64,000 nt of DNA from Marinobacter sp. SS5-14b (lineage in GTDB: Bacteria; Pseudomonadota; Gammaproteobacteria; Pseudomonadales; Oleiphilaceae), in the NCBI RefSeq assembly GCF_030541005.1, contig NZ_JASSVM010000002.1:310001-374000 (forward strand), read 5' to 3'. The notes under the pieces were generated by a model that worked only from the letters and a program-made list of their open reading frames with translations, was not told the origin of the DNA and searched no databases. Below, in pieces: positions 34,645 through 43,404 of the stretch (the first letter of the stretch is position 1; each line of letters opens with the position of its first letter). The position numbers were made by a program, and so were the translations under genes.

Positions 34645-36036
34645 TTGCCGGATAATTCCGTAGAGGGTCTGAAAGCCCGATATGGTGACCGCTGGCGCTG
34701 GCTGGCGGTGCTGACCGTGGTGCTCGGAACCATGGCAACGGTGCTCAGTGCCACCGTGGTCAACGTCGCTTTGCATGACATCATGCTTGAATTCGGGATT
34801 CGTCAGGGCCAGGTGCACTGGCTGGCGACCGGCTTTATCGCCGCAATGACCACCACCATGCTGGCCTCGGCCTGGTTGCTCGACCGCTTTGGCGTGCGGC
34901 TGACGCTGGCCTTCGCCATGGCGCTCTTCACGCTGATTTCGATTGCAGGCGGCTTTGCGGATACACCCGGGCAGCTGATTGTCGCGCGTATAGGCCAGGG
35001 CGCCATGGCCGGTCTTATGCAGCCGATGGGCATGTACCTGGTGTTCAGGATCTTCCCCGCGAACCGCCGCGGCCAGGCCATGGGCATCTATGGCATGGGT
35101 GTCATTCTGGCACCTGCACTGGGGCCGGTACTGGGTGGCTTCCTGGTGGACCAGTTCAACTGGCGCTACGTGATGTTCGCACCCGCACCGGTGACCTTGT
35201 TGGGGGTGTGGATGGCGTGGCGTTTCCTGCCTTTACCGCGCTCCCGCCCTGCACCTTACCCTTTCGATATCGTCGGCCTGATCTTGCTGGGCACCACCAT
35301 TGCTTTGACACTGGACACCCTCACCCGGCTGCAGGCACTGACTGGCCAGGAAGTTCGCATTGTTATCCAGGCGCTGGCGGTTCTGGCCTTGCTGGTCGGT
35401 TTCGTCATACGAGAGCGCAGGGCGAGGCACCCGCTGGTCAATCTTGTCTTGCTGCGCCAGCCCGTGTTCCTGTTTGCGACCCTCGGCGCCATGGCGTTGG
35501 GCCTGGCGTTGTTCGGGTCAACGTATTTGATCCCCCTGTTCGTGCAGACCACACTCGGGTTCTCTGCCACTCAGGCCGGGCTGCTGATGTTGCCCGCCGG
35601 TGTTGTGCTGGGCATCATCTTTCCGCTGGCCGGAAGGTTGGCAGACCGGCGCAGTGCCCGCAGCCTGGTGCTGTTTGGGATTCTTGTTTTTGCAGTCTCT
35701 GCGACCTTGTTTGCGTTGACCGGAGAGTACGCCGGGTTCGGCTGGCTGGCCTTCTGGGCAGTTCTGGGCCGGATAGGTATCGGCTTCATGCTACCAGCTC
35801 TGTCCACCGGTGCTCTGAACCCACTGGCGCCGGAGCAGTTGGGTGCGGGTTCCAGCACAATCAACTTCGCGCGGCAATTGGGCGGAGCGCTGGGCGTGAA
35901 TGTGGTGGCGTTGACCATAGAGTTCGGGCCGCATCAAGGTGGCGTGCCGACGTTTCAGGCGTTTGCGTCGGCCTGGTGGCTGGTTGCGGCTTTTGTGGCG
36001 CTGGCGGCCCTTCCGGTCTGGAAAATGAGGGCCTGA
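34645..36036 (+). CDS. DHA2-type (EmrB-like) MFS exporter
   Basis: A 463-residue drug:H+ antiporter-2 family protein with 14 predicted helices. Motif A appears as 'WLLDRFGVRLTL', motif C as 'GMGVILAPALGPVLGGFLVD'. TTG initiation at 34645, three bases after the marR-like gene, implies coupled translation. No membrane-fusion partner (EmrA) is adjacent, so it may work alone. Exported compound unknown. Confidence 0.85.
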   Translation: MPDNSVEGLKARYGDRWRWLAVLTVVLGTMATVLSATVVNVALHDIMLEFGIRQGQVHWLATGFIAAMTTTMLASAWLLDRFGVRLTLAFAMALFTLISIAGGFADTPGQLIVARIGQGAMAGLMQPMGMYLVFRIFPANRRGQAMGIYGMGVILAPALGPVLGGFLVDQFNWRYVMFAPAPVTLLGVWMAWRFLPLPRSRPAPYPFDIVGLILLGTTIALTLDTLTRLQALTGQEVRIVIQALAVLALLVGFVIRERRARHPLVNLVLLRQPVFLFATLGAMALGLALFGSTYLIPLFVQTTLGFSATQAGLLMLPAGVVLGIIFPLAGRLADRRSARSLVLFGILVFAVSATLFALTGEYAGFGWLAFWAVLGRIGIGFMLPALSTGALNPLAPEQLGAGSSTINFARQLGGALGVNVVALTIEFGPHQGGVPTFQAFASAWWLVAAFVALAALPVWKMRA

Positions 36037-36151
36037 TGGCCAGCACAGTACGCCAGGCCGATCTGGGGTATCATCGGGATAACCGTGGTGAACTCCTGAG
36101 CCTTGTGCAGGTCTCTCAGTACGGAATGAATATAAACAGGAACCGAGTGTT

Positions 36152-37198
36152 ATGCAGTTGAAATACTGTTTCGCCCTGATGCTGAGCCTGGTGTTGGCTG
36201 TACCGACGCTTCAGGCCAGTGATCAGCCAGCCCCCGGACAGGCGGCTGGCGCAGAGTCGGAAACAAAGCCGGACCGCTCTCCAAGAGTGCCAACCTTCCC
36301 GGTGAAGGGCGATCTGGCGGGTGAGTTGCAAGTGTTTACCACGTCCTATGAAGACACCTTTGCCGGCATTGGTAATGAACAGGCCATGGGCTATCTGGAA
36401 CTGGTCAAGGCCAATCCGGGTATAGATCCGTGGTTACCGGGCGAAGGCACCATGATCACTCTGCCCAGGATGTACATCATGCCGGACACGCCCCGCGAAG
36501 GCATTGTGATCAACCTGGCGGAATACCGGCTGTACTATTTTGCCGAAGATGGCGTACAGGTTTACCCGGTCGGGGTGGGCACCGAAGAGAACCCGTCGCC
36601 GCTCACCAACGCAAAAGTCACTATGCCCCTTGAGTCTCCAGCCTGGTATCCCCCTGCCAGCATCCGGGCCGAGTATGAGGCGTCGGGCGATTACCTTCCC
36701 AAAATGATCCCGCCAGGCCCGGGCAATCCGCTCGGCACGCATGCGTTGATGTTGAGTGAGAAAGGCTACCTGATACACGGTACCAACAAGCAATTCGGTG
36801 TGGGTATGGCGGTCAGCCATGGCTGTTTCCGTATGTATAACGAGGACATATCCCGGTTTGTCTACCAGGTTGAAAAAGGCACGCCGGTGCAGGTTATCCG
36901 TGAGCCGGTGAAAATCGGAGTATCCGGAGGCGAAATCTGGCTTGAAGTGCATCGGCCCCGTGAGGATTACACCGCGAAAGACCGGGAACAGCTCTGGCGG
37001 GAGGTGATGGAAAAAGTGGAAGCCTTCCAGCAAAGGCACCCGGAGATTCAGGTGAAGCGCCAGTCTATTGAAGTGGCCGTGGATCAGGCGGATGGCATAC
37101 CGACTATGATTGGTGAGAAGCTCACCCGGGTGGCTGCGGAGGAAGGCGGTGATACGCCGGAAGCCGACACCAAACCCGAGCAAACACTGTACTTTTGA
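36152..37198 (+). CDS. L,D-transpeptidase with LysM-like region (ErfK/YbiS type)
   Basis: A 348-residue periplasmic enzyme: signal peptide (ends ...LQA), a LysM-like segment (~60-110), the YkuD catalytic domain with 'HGTNKQFGVGMAVSHGCFRM' (Cys ~225, His in HGC/HGT), and a C-terminal extension ending in an acidic tail. E. coli relatives with this layout attach Braun lipoprotein to peptidoglycan or make 3-3 cross-links. An Lpp/OprI-like gene with C-terminal Lys lies 3.2 kb away, so Lpp attachment is plausible. Confidence 0.9.
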   Translation: MQLKYCFALMLSLVLAVPTLQASDQPAPGQAAGAESETKPDRSPRVPTFPVKGDLAGELQVFTTSYEDTFAGIGNEQAMGYLELVKANPGIDPWLPGEGTMITLPRMYIMPDTPREGIVINLAEYRLYYFAEDGVQVYPVGVGTEENPSPLTNAKVTMPLESPAWYPPASIRAEYEASGDYLPKMIPPGPGNPLGTHALMLSEKGYLIHGTNKQFGVGMAVSHGCFRMYNEDISRFVYQVEKGTPVQVIREPVKIGVSGGEIWLEVHRPREDYTAKDREQLWREVMEKVEAFQQRHPEIQVKRQSIEVAVDQADGIPTMIGEKLTRVAAEEGGDTPEADTKPEQTLYF

Positions 37199-37234
37199 CC
37201 GTCCTGAGTGGGACTGCCACAGGGAACCCTTGAG

Positions 37235-37987
37235 ATGACCAGAACTATTCTGATTACCGGTGCCAGCTCCGGCCTTGGAGAAGGCATGGCCCGGGAGTTT
37301 GCGGCCCGGGGCGACAATCTGGCGCTGTGTGCCCGCCGGACTGAGCGGCTGGATACCCTGAAAGCCGAGCTTGAGAAGGCCCATCCGGGCATTACCATCG
37401 GTGTGCGGGCGCTGGATGTAAACGATCATCCCCAGGTGCGCGAGGTGTTTCAGGCTTTTCGGGCGGACTTCGGCACGCTGGACCGGATCATTGTAAACGC
37501 CGGCATCGGCAAGGGGCAGCCCTTGGGGACCGGCCGCTTCGACGCCAATCGGCAAACCGCTGAAACCAATTTTGTGGCCGCCCTGGCACAGATCGAATCG
37601 GCGATGGAAATCTTCCGGGAACAGAACCGGGGCCATCTGGTGGCCGTATCTTCTGTGACGGCTGTGCGGGGAATGCCGGGAAATGTCACCACCTACGCGG
37701 CCACCAAAGCCGGGCTGGCGGTTCTTTGTGAAGGCTTGAGGGTCGAACTGAAAAAGCACCGGTCACCAATCCGGGTAACCACGTTGTACCCGGGATATAT
37801 CCGTACCGAAATCAACGAGAAGGTTAAGAACACGCCTTTCATCGTCGATGCACAAACCGGTTGCCGTGCTATGGTGAAAGCCATAGAGGCCGGGAAAGCG
37901 GAACATTTTGTACCGGCCTGGCCATGGACTCCGATTGGCTTTGTTCTGAGGCGCCTGCCGGAGGCCTTGCTGGCAAAAATGTTCTGA
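37235..37987 (+). CDS. Short-chain dehydrogenase/reductase
   Basis: A 250-residue SDR. Cofactor motif TGASSGLG, NAG in 'IVNAGIGKGQPLG', catalytic Ser in 'VSSVTAVRG' and YXXXK in 'YAATKAG'. A C-terminal segment ('FVPAWPWTPIGFVLRRLPEA') is hydrophobic and basic, suggesting membrane association, as in YdfG/DltE-like members. ATG 37235 has AGGGA (37221-37225). Substrate not determinable. It sits between an L,D-transpeptidase and NfeD genes, all codirectional. Confidence 0.85.
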   Translation: MTRTILITGASSGLGEGMAREFAARGDNLALCARRTERLDTLKAELEKAHPGITIGVRALDVNDHPQVREVFQAFRADFGTLDRIIVNAGIGKGQPLGTGRFDANRQTAETNFVAALAQIESAMEIFREQNRGHLVAVSSVTAVRGMPGNVTTYAATKAGLAVLCEGLRVELKKHRSPIRVTTLYPGYIRTEINEKVKNTPFIVDAQTGCRAMVKAIEAGKAEHFVPAWPWTPIGFVLRRLPEALLAKMF

Positions 37988-38008
37988 CCACCTTTGTGGG
38001 AGGGCAAG

Positions 38009-39475
38009 ATGCTGACACACCGCAACAAAGCCTGGCTACACAACCGCCGGGTAAGTTTCTGGCTCGGGGTGTTTCTGGCTGGCGCTCTGCTGGCTCTGGC
38101 CAGCCTGTCCTGGCAGGTGCTGGCCCAGCAGGAACGCACCCGAACCGCGTTGGTACTGTCTGTGCAGGGTGCCATTGGTCCGGCCACCATGGATTACGTA
38201 ACCCGTGGCATCCAGCGGGCGGAGCAGGAAGGCGCCAGCCTGCTGATTCTTGAAATGGATACGCCGGGTGGCCTGATGGATTCCATGCGGGAGATCATCA
38301 AGACAATCCTCGCCTCCGAAGTGCCCGTCGTTTCCTATGTATCTCCCCAAGGCGCCCGAGCCGCCAGTGCCGGGACTTACATTCTCTATGCCAGTCACAT
38401 TGCCGCCATGGCGCCTGCGACCAATCTCGGATCGGCAACGCCGGTGCAGATGGGCGGTCTGCCGGGCTCTGAGCCGGCGGCCCCTCCCGACGCTGAGCCC
38501 GATGCCGGCTCTGAATCGACTGAAAGCGGCATCGAGGAGCCGGATAAGCGCCGTGGCGAAACCGCGATGGAGCGCAAGGTTCTGGAAGACGCGGTCAGTT
38601 ACATTCGCGGGCTGGCAGAGCGCCATGGCCGCAATGCCGATTGGGCCGAGGAGGCGGTGCGCGAAGCCGTTAACCTGGGCAGCTCTGAAGCCCTCGAGCT
38701 GAATGTCATCGACGTGGTAGCGCCGGATCTTCGCGCCCTAGTTGACGCCATTGATGGCCGGACGGTGCGGATGGCCTCCGGTGAACGCGTGCTGGAAACC
38801 ACCAGTCTGGCGCTGGTTCGTTCAGAGCCAGACTGGCGCACCCGGCTGTTGTCGGTGATTACTGATCCCAATGTGGCCTACTTCCTGATGATCATCGGCT
38901 TCTACGGCATCATTTTTGAGCTGGCCAATCCCGGCGCGGTGGTGCCTGGAGTGATTGGTGCCATCTGTCTGGTGCTGGCGTTGTTTGCGTTTCAGGTGTT
39001 GTCGGTGAATTACGCCGGCCTGGCGCTGATTCTGTTGGGGCTGGCGTTTATTGTCGGTGAGGCCTTCGTGCCCAGTTTCGGGATTCTGGGAATCGGCGGC
39101 ATTGTGGCCTTTGTCACCGGCTCGGTGATCCTGATGGATGGCAGTCATCGGGAGATATCCTTGCCCGCCATAGGCGGAACGGCCCTGGTGGCGGCTGGTT
39201 TTATTCTTTGGACGGTCTCTCGTTTTATCGGGCTCAGGCGGCGTCACCCGGTCACCGGCACCGAGCAAATTGTGCATGAAACCGGACTGGCGCTGGACGA
39301 CTTCACGCCGCATCACCAGCAGTTCCGTGGCCATATAAGAGTCAGCGGTGAGCGCTGGAACGCTGTCAGTGAATCGGAGGTACTCCAGGGAACACAGGTT
39401 CGGGTACTTGGGGTGAGTGGGCTAACCTTGCAGGTGGCGCCCGAATCCGGCCCGGATATTCCTAACAACGGGTAA
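38009..39475 (+). CDS. NfeD-type membrane serine protease
   Basis: A 488-residue protein. An N-terminal ClpP-like protease domain has the Ser in 'ARAASAGTYIL' and the Lys in 'MERKVLEDAVSYIRG', separated by an insertion rich in Pro, Ala, Asp and Glu (about residues 150-185). It is followed by four or five membrane segments and a C-terminal OB-fold NfeD domain ('LALDDFTPHHQQFRG...GERWNA'). The partner slipin gene starts 27 bases downstream, as usual; archaeal homologues cleave the slipin C-terminus. GGGAGGG at 37998-38004 precedes the ATG. Confidence 0.92.
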   Translation: MLTHRNKAWLHNRRVSFWLGVFLAGALLALASLSWQVLAQQERTRTALVLSVQGAIGPATMDYVTRGIQRAEQEGASLLILEMDTPGGLMDSMREIIKTILASEVPVVSYVSPQGARAASAGTYILYASHIAAMAPATNLGSATPVQMGGLPGSEPAAPPDAEPDAGSESTESGIEEPDKRRGETAMERKVLEDAVSYIRGLAERHGRNADWAEEAVREAVNLGSSEALELNVIDVVAPDLRALVDAIDGRTVRMASGERVLETTSLALVRSEPDWRTRLLSVITDPNVAYFLMIIGFYGIIFELANPGAVVPGVIGAICLVLALFAFQVLSVNYAGLALILLGLAFIVGEAFVPSFGILGIGGIVAFVTGSVILMDGSHREISLPAIGGTALVAAGFILWTVSRFIGLRRRHPVTGTEQIVHETGLALDDFTPHHQQFRGHIRVSGERWNAVSESEVLQGTQVRVLGVSGLTLQVAPESGPDIPNNG

Positions 39476-39502
39476 CCACGAAAGGTAAAACAAGGAGGCT
39501 GT

Positions 39503-40288
39503 ATGAATATCGGCGACCTGATTCCCTACATCGCACCGACGGTGGTACTGCTGCTGATCATTGGCTCTGCCATCAAGATCCTGCCGGAGTATGAGCGTGG
39601 CGTGGTGTTCTTCCTGGGGCGTTTCCAGGGCGTGAAAGGCCCGGGCCTGATCATTGTGATTCCGGGCATTCAACAGATTACCCGCGTGGATTTGCGGGTG
39701 ATTACCCTGGATGTGCCCAGTCAGGATGTGATTTCCAAGGACAACGTGACGGTGCGCGTGAATGCTGTGCTGTACTTCCGGGTGGTCGATCCGGAAAAAG
39801 CCATCATCCGGGTCGAGGACTATGGTGCGGCAACCAGTCAGTTAGCCCAGACCACCCTGCGTTCGGTGTTGGGCAAGCATGATCTTGATGAGATGTTGTC
39901 CGAACGAGACAAACTGAACGAAGACATTCAGGAAATCATTGACGCCCAGACCGAGGAATGGGGTATCAAGGTGGCTAACGTCGAAATCAAACACGTGGAC
40001 CTGAACGAATCGATGATTCGCGCCATTGCACGCCAGGCGGAAGCCGAACGGGAGCGCCGGGCGAAAGTGATTCACGCTGAGGGTGAATTGCAGGCATCAA
40101 AGAAACTGGTTGAGGCGGCCGAGGTCATGTCGGTTAATTCCGGAGCCATGCAGCTTCGCTATTTGCAGACACTGGCCGATATGAGCAACAACAACTCTTC
40201 GACGATCGTGTTTCCGTTGCCGATGGATATGATGAAAACCTTTATGCAGAATCAGAACGACAAGGCGACCGACAAGCCCGACCCGTAA
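39503..40288 (+). CDS. Slipin (stomatin/SPFH-domain membrane protein)
   Basis: A 261-residue SPFH protein: one N-terminal membrane anchor (~10-30), the SPFH/PHB domain ('[20 protein letters not shown]'), then a charged helix ('[20 protein letters not shown]') for oligomerisation and a C-terminal region '[14 protein letters not shown]', the type of hydrophobic patch cut by NfeD-family proteases. It should form large ring or scaffold assemblies in the inner membrane with the preceding NfeD. Ends before a bidirectional terminator. Confidence 0.93.
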   Translation: MNIGDLIPYIAPTVVLLLIIGSAIKILPEYERGVVFFLGRFQGVKGPGLIIVIPGIQQITRVDLRVITLDVPSQDVISKDNVTVRVNAVLYFRVVDPEKAIIRVEDYGAATSQLAQTTLRSVLGKHDLDEMLSERDKLNEDIQEIIDAQTEEWGIKVANVEIKHVDLNESMIRAIARQAEAERERRAKVIHAEGELQASKKLVEAAEVMSVNSGAMQLRYLQTLADMSNNNSSTIVFPLPMDMMKTFMQNQNDKATDKPDP

Positions 40289-40311
40289 AGGCGAGGCTTT
40301 CAAACGCGCAC

Positions 40312-40339
40312 AAAAAAGGCCGGTTGAACCGGCCTTTTC
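40312..40339. terminator. Bidirectional terminator between slipin and the Lpp-like gene
   Basis: AAAAAAGGCCGG, loop TTGAA, CCGGCCTTTT: a GC stem flanked by A-run and T-run, so it can stop transcription from both the slipin operon and the convergent lipoprotein gene. Confidence 0.88.
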
Positions 40340-40355
40340 TCGCTAAGCGTCAGCC

Positions 40356-40637
40356 TTACTTCTGGCTGGCACGCTCCAGCATACGCTTGGCGCGCTCGTT
40401 CGCTTCGTCAGCGGACTTCTGAGCAGCGCGGGCGGCAGCCAGCGCTTCCTCAGCAGTTTGCTGAGCAGTGCGAGCAGAGCTGGCAGCGCTGTTAGCTGTG
40501 TTCAGAGCGTTGTTAGCGGTTTGCTCGGCGGAGCTTGCAGTTGCATTTGCTTCGTCGATAGCAGCTTGTTCAGTTGTGGCACAACCTGCAGTCAGAGCAG
40601 TGGCCAGTGCAAACCCAGCGATCGTCAGTTTACGCAT
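40356..40637 (-). CDS. OprI/Lpp-like alanine-zipper outer-membrane lipoprotein
   Basis: A 93-residue lipoprotein. Signal peptide with lipobox TAGC; the mature part is a long heptad helix rich in Ala ('NALNTANSAASSARTAQQTA') that should trimerise. The C-terminus is Lys ('LERASQK'), the residue linked to peptidoglycan in Lpp. GGGGA precedes the ATG on the minus strand. A sigma-70-type promoter lies about 110 bases upstream. Flanked by two L,D-transpeptidase genes that could attach it. Confidence 0.9.
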   Translation of the reverse strand: MRKLTIAGFALATALTAGCATTEQAAIDEANATASSAEQTANNALNTANSAASSARTAQQTAEEALAAARAAQKSADEANERAKRMLERASQK

Positions 40638-40676
40638 TGTAAATCCCCTTATTGGTCGTGTTATTTCCTGTGATCC

Positions 40677-40698
40677 GGAAGTCATTCGGACGACTTCC
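40677..40698. other. Inverted repeat in the leader of the Lpp-like gene
   Basis: GGAAGTC (40677-40683) and GACTTCC (40692-40698) are perfect inverted copies with an eight-base loop. They lie in the untranslated leader between the proposed promoter and the start codon, and could form an mRNA-stabilising stem. Confidence 0.4.
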
Positions 40699-40742
40699 TG
40701 TCAATCAAGCCCAGCAGGCATTGACTACCGGAGTCGTTAAAC

Positions 40743-40772
40743 AGTGTAAAACACTCTGAGACAGAATGTTAA
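40743..40772 (-). promoter_or_regulatory. Promoter of the Lpp-like lipoprotein gene
   Basis: On the minus strand TTAACA (40772-40767) and TACACT (40748-40743) are spaced 18 bases apart. Start of transcription would be near 40736, leaving a leader of about 100 bases. Confidence 0.5.
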
Positions 40773-40852
40773 CTGAGTATAGGTGATTTTTCTTAGCTTA
40801 TGACAACAACGTAATGCGTTGTCCAGCAAAGGTTTGCAGAATAAAGGGGGCG

Positions 40853-41407
40853 TCAGGGCACAATTCGGATCGGCGTGCCGTCGTCAACAAGTGTCCATAT
40901 TTCATCCATTTCTTCATTGGTGACGGCAATGCAGCCATCTGTCCAGTCCAGCCCGGTAAATGCAAAGGCAAGATCCCCGGCGTTGTTGGGAAGGCCGTGA
41001 ATCATAATGCTGCCACCGGGGTCCAGGCCCCAGGCTTCAGCCAGCTCTTTGTCTTCCGGGCTGGGGTAAGAAATGTGCATGGACTTGTAGAAGTCGCTGT
41101 TGGAGTTGCGCCAGTCCAGAAGGTAGCTGCCCTCGGGTGTGCGCTCGTCGCCCTCGTACAGCTTGTGTCCCACCGGGTTCTCGCCAAGCGATATGCGGTA
41201 GCTGCGTACCTTCTCATCCCCGTTGAGCAGATATAACCTGCGCTCCCCCTTCTTTACCAGCACCTCGGTTATGGCAAATTGCGGGTCGGCGGTGGGTGCC
41301 GGATCAGGGATCACCATGCGGGTATCTGCCCGCGCCAGGAACTCAGAGCCCTGAGCCAAGGTTGTCAGGGAGAAGATCAGGGTTGTCAGAATTATTCGAA
41401 AAATCAT
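40853..41407 (-). CDS. L,D-transpeptidase family protein (YkuD domain)
   Basis: A 184-residue exported protein: signal peptide to about residue 20, then the YkuD fold with 'GERRLYLLNGDEKVRSYRISLG' at its start and catalytic 'IMIHGLPN...WTDGCIAVTNEEM'. His and Cys are both present, so it should be active in making 3-3 cross-links or transferring peptidoglycan stem peptides; members close to DpaA instead hydrolyse the Lpp link, and I cannot separate the two by eye. It lies upstream of, and codirectional with, the Lpp-like gene (215 bases). Confidence 0.88.
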   Translation of the reverse strand: MIFRIILTTLIFSLTTLAQGSEFLARADTRMVIPDPAPTADPQFAITEVLVKKGERRLYLLNGDEKVRSYRISLGENPVGHKLYEGDERTPEGSYLLDWRNSNSDFYKSMHISYPSPEDKELAEAWGLDPGGSIMIHGLPNNAGDLAFAFTGLDWTDGCIAVTNEEMDEIWTLVDDGTPIRIVP

Positions 41408-41531
41408 AGCGCCAGCACTGTTGGGATAATGGTTAAACTTTGTTCACAGTGTTTATAACATAGCCGGCGGGGGCTTTGATAAGGGGTTTTGTTACTTTTC
41501 TTGGCTTTCGTTATCCCGGGTTGGATGTCGG

Positions 41532-43244
41532 TCACGAATCCATCTTCAGGCCGACCTTGGTGACACGGTCTGCCTCGGTGGCTCTCGCTACCAGCGTTAC
41601 AGGGCCAAGGGTGACCTTGTCGCCAACCACCGGATGGCCTTTGGTGCGCCGGGCGAAGCATTCGGCGAGGGAAAGCTCCGGTGGCAACTCATCAAACTCG
41701 ATGCCGTAAACCTGTTCCACATCACCCAGCATGGCGTCCCCATTCAGTACGAAATCACCGAAGAAGGCTCGTTCCGCAAGATGTTTGGGGGCTTGTCTGC
41801 CGCTCAGAGCTTTGCCCAGCTCAGTAACCACGCCAGGGATGGCAAACATGGCGACAACATCACCGGAGCAGACCTCCAGATCCTTGGTAGGCTGAAGGCA
41901 TTTCCGGTCCCGGAATACGCCGGCGACGGCGGTGTTTTCCGGTAGCCGCAAGGTGCCGAGCTTTCTTGGCGACTGCCAGTTCTTTCCGCGCAGCGGGAAC
42001 AGCATCAGCTCATGGTCACCGGCCGCCGGGGCATCCAGCGGAAGCCGTCGGAACGGGTCTTCCCCGGCGGGGACTTCGAGTTGCAACCTTCTGGCCAGGG
42101 GCGCCATGGTGGTGCCCTGCACAATCAGTGATACCAGCACGATAAAAAAGGCCGCGTGGAAGACCAGCTGGGCATCGGGCAGCCCGGCAATGACCGGGAA
42201 CAGCGCCAGTACAATCGGCACCGCACCCCGCAGACCGACCCAGCTGATAAAGCCCAGTTCCCGCCGGTTGAAGCCAAAGGGCCAGAGTGTCAGTGCCACG
42301 GTCAATGGACGGATAACAAAAATCAGTGCGAACGCCAGAATCAGCCCGCCGCCGGCCAGTGGTATCAGGTCTGACGGATTCACCAGCAGCCCCAGAATCA
42401 AGAACAGGCACAGTTGGGCGAGCCAGGCCAGGCCGTCGTGTACCTGCAAAATCATCGGCATCATTCGGACCTGCCGGTTGCCGACGACAACACCACTGAG
42501 ATAGATCGCCAGGAAACCACTGCCGCCGATGGCGTTGGTCGCAGAAAATACAGCGATGCCCGCCGCCGCCACCAAAAGCGGGTACAGAGCGGGCGTGAGG
42601 TGGATTCGGTTCGCCAGTGACACGATCACGAAGCCGCCCAGCAAGCCGGCCGCCCCGCCTATGCCGAACTGCTTTACCAGCATTACCAAACCCGAGACGA
42701 AGGCGCCGTCCTGATGCTCGCTGATCAACGTCACCAACATCAGGGTAAGGAAAATGGCCATCGGGTCGTTACTGCCGGACTCGATTTCCAGTGTGGCGCT
42801 GACCCGTTCGTTCAGGTGCAGGCCACGGCCCTGCAACAGAGAAAACACGGCTGCAGCATCGGTGGATGAGATGATGGCGCCGATCAACAGTGCGATTAAC
42901 CAGTGCAGGTCGAACACCCACCAGGCCACCACGGCAGCACCACAGGCGGTCATGGCGACTCCCAGGGTTGCCAGCACCATGGCTGGCCGGAGTCCTACGC
43001 GGAAGGTTTCCACCCGGGTGCGCATGCCGCCATCGAGCAGAATGACGCCCAGCGCCAGATTGGCAATCAGAAAAGCCAGCTCGACATTGTCAAACTCAAT
43101 GCCACCAGGGCCGTCCTCGCCCATCAGCATGCCGACCACCAGAAAAATCAGCAGTACCGGCATGCCCACCCGGCTGGAAAGCGGGCTGAGAACGATGCTG
43201 AAAACCAGCATCAGGGCGCCAATGAGGGTGAACGTGGGATCCAT
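41532..43244 (-). CDS. nhaP2: Potassium/proton antiporter NhaP2-type
   Basis: A 570-residue CPA1 antiporter with about 12-13 helices ('STDAAAVFSLL' and 'SGSNDPMAIFLT' contain the ion-binding Asp residues), then a cytosolic RCK_C/TrkA-C domain and a C-terminal CorC_HlyC-like domain ('YGIEFDELPPELSLAECFA'), the exact layout of NhaP2/CvrA. Exports K+ (or Na+) in exchange for protons, useful in osmotic and pH adaptation. ATG 43244. Its start lies 70 bases from the divergent tRNA-Gly gene. Confidence 0.93.
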   Translation of the reverse strand: MDPTFTLIGALMLVFSIVLSPLSSRVGMPVLLIFLVVGMLMGEDGPGGIEFDNVELAFLIANLALGVILLDGGMRTRVETFRVGLRPAMVLATLGVAMTACGAAVVAWWVFDLHWLIALLIGAIISSTDAAAVFSLLQGRGLHLNERVSATLEIESGSNDPMAIFLTLMLVTLISEHQDGAFVSGLVMLVKQFGIGGAAGLLGGFVIVSLANRIHLTPALYPLLVAAAGIAVFSATNAIGGSGFLAIYLSGVVVGNRQVRMMPMILQVHDGLAWLAQLCLFLILGLLVNPSDLIPLAGGGLILAFALIFVIRPLTVALTLWPFGFNRRELGFISWVGLRGAVPIVLALFPVIAGLPDAQLVFHAAFFIVLVSLIVQGTTMAPLARRLQLEVPAGEDPFRRLPLDAPAAGDHELMLFPLRGKNWQSPRKLGTLRLPENTAVAGVFRDRKCLQPTKDLEVCSGDVVAMFAIPGVVTELGKALSGRQAPKHLAERAFFGDFVLNGDAMLGDVEQVYGIEFDELPPELSLAECFARRTKGHPVVGDKVTLGPVTLVARATEADRVTKVGLKMDS

Positions 43245-43314
43245 CAGACTCCAGACCAGAGGGCTTGCCCGAGCGTGGCCCCGGGCTTATATTGCGTGAA
43301 CAGCCATTATGCAG

Positions 43315-43388
43315 GCGGGCGTAGCTCAATGGTAGAGCCTCTGCTTCCCAAGCAGATGACGTGGGTTCGATTCCCATCGCCCGCTCCA
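43315..43388 (+). tRNA. tRNA-Gly (anticodon CCC)
   Basis: Full cloverleaf of 74 bases including an encoded CCA. Acceptor GCGGGCG pairs with CGCCCGC (43378-43384), discriminator T, D-arm GCTC/GAGC, anticodon stem TCTGC/GCAGA with loop TTCCCAA, T-arm GTGGG-TTCGATT-CCCAT. Reads GGG codons. No integrase or att-like duplication is visible next to it. Confidence 0.95.
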
Positions 43389-43404
43389 GTCCTGACGATT
43401 GACC

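Noticed and set aside
31643..36036. Phage-defence island around the WYL regulator.
   Set aside because: Neighbours are a secreted nuclease and MFS transporters; no cyclase, Cap, Brx, restriction or toxin-antitoxin genes were found.
43315..43388. tRNA-Gly as the integration site of a genomic island.
   Set aside because: Flanking genes (nhaP2, ndh) are ordinary chromosomal genes; no integrase and no repeat of the tRNA 3' end was seen in the window.
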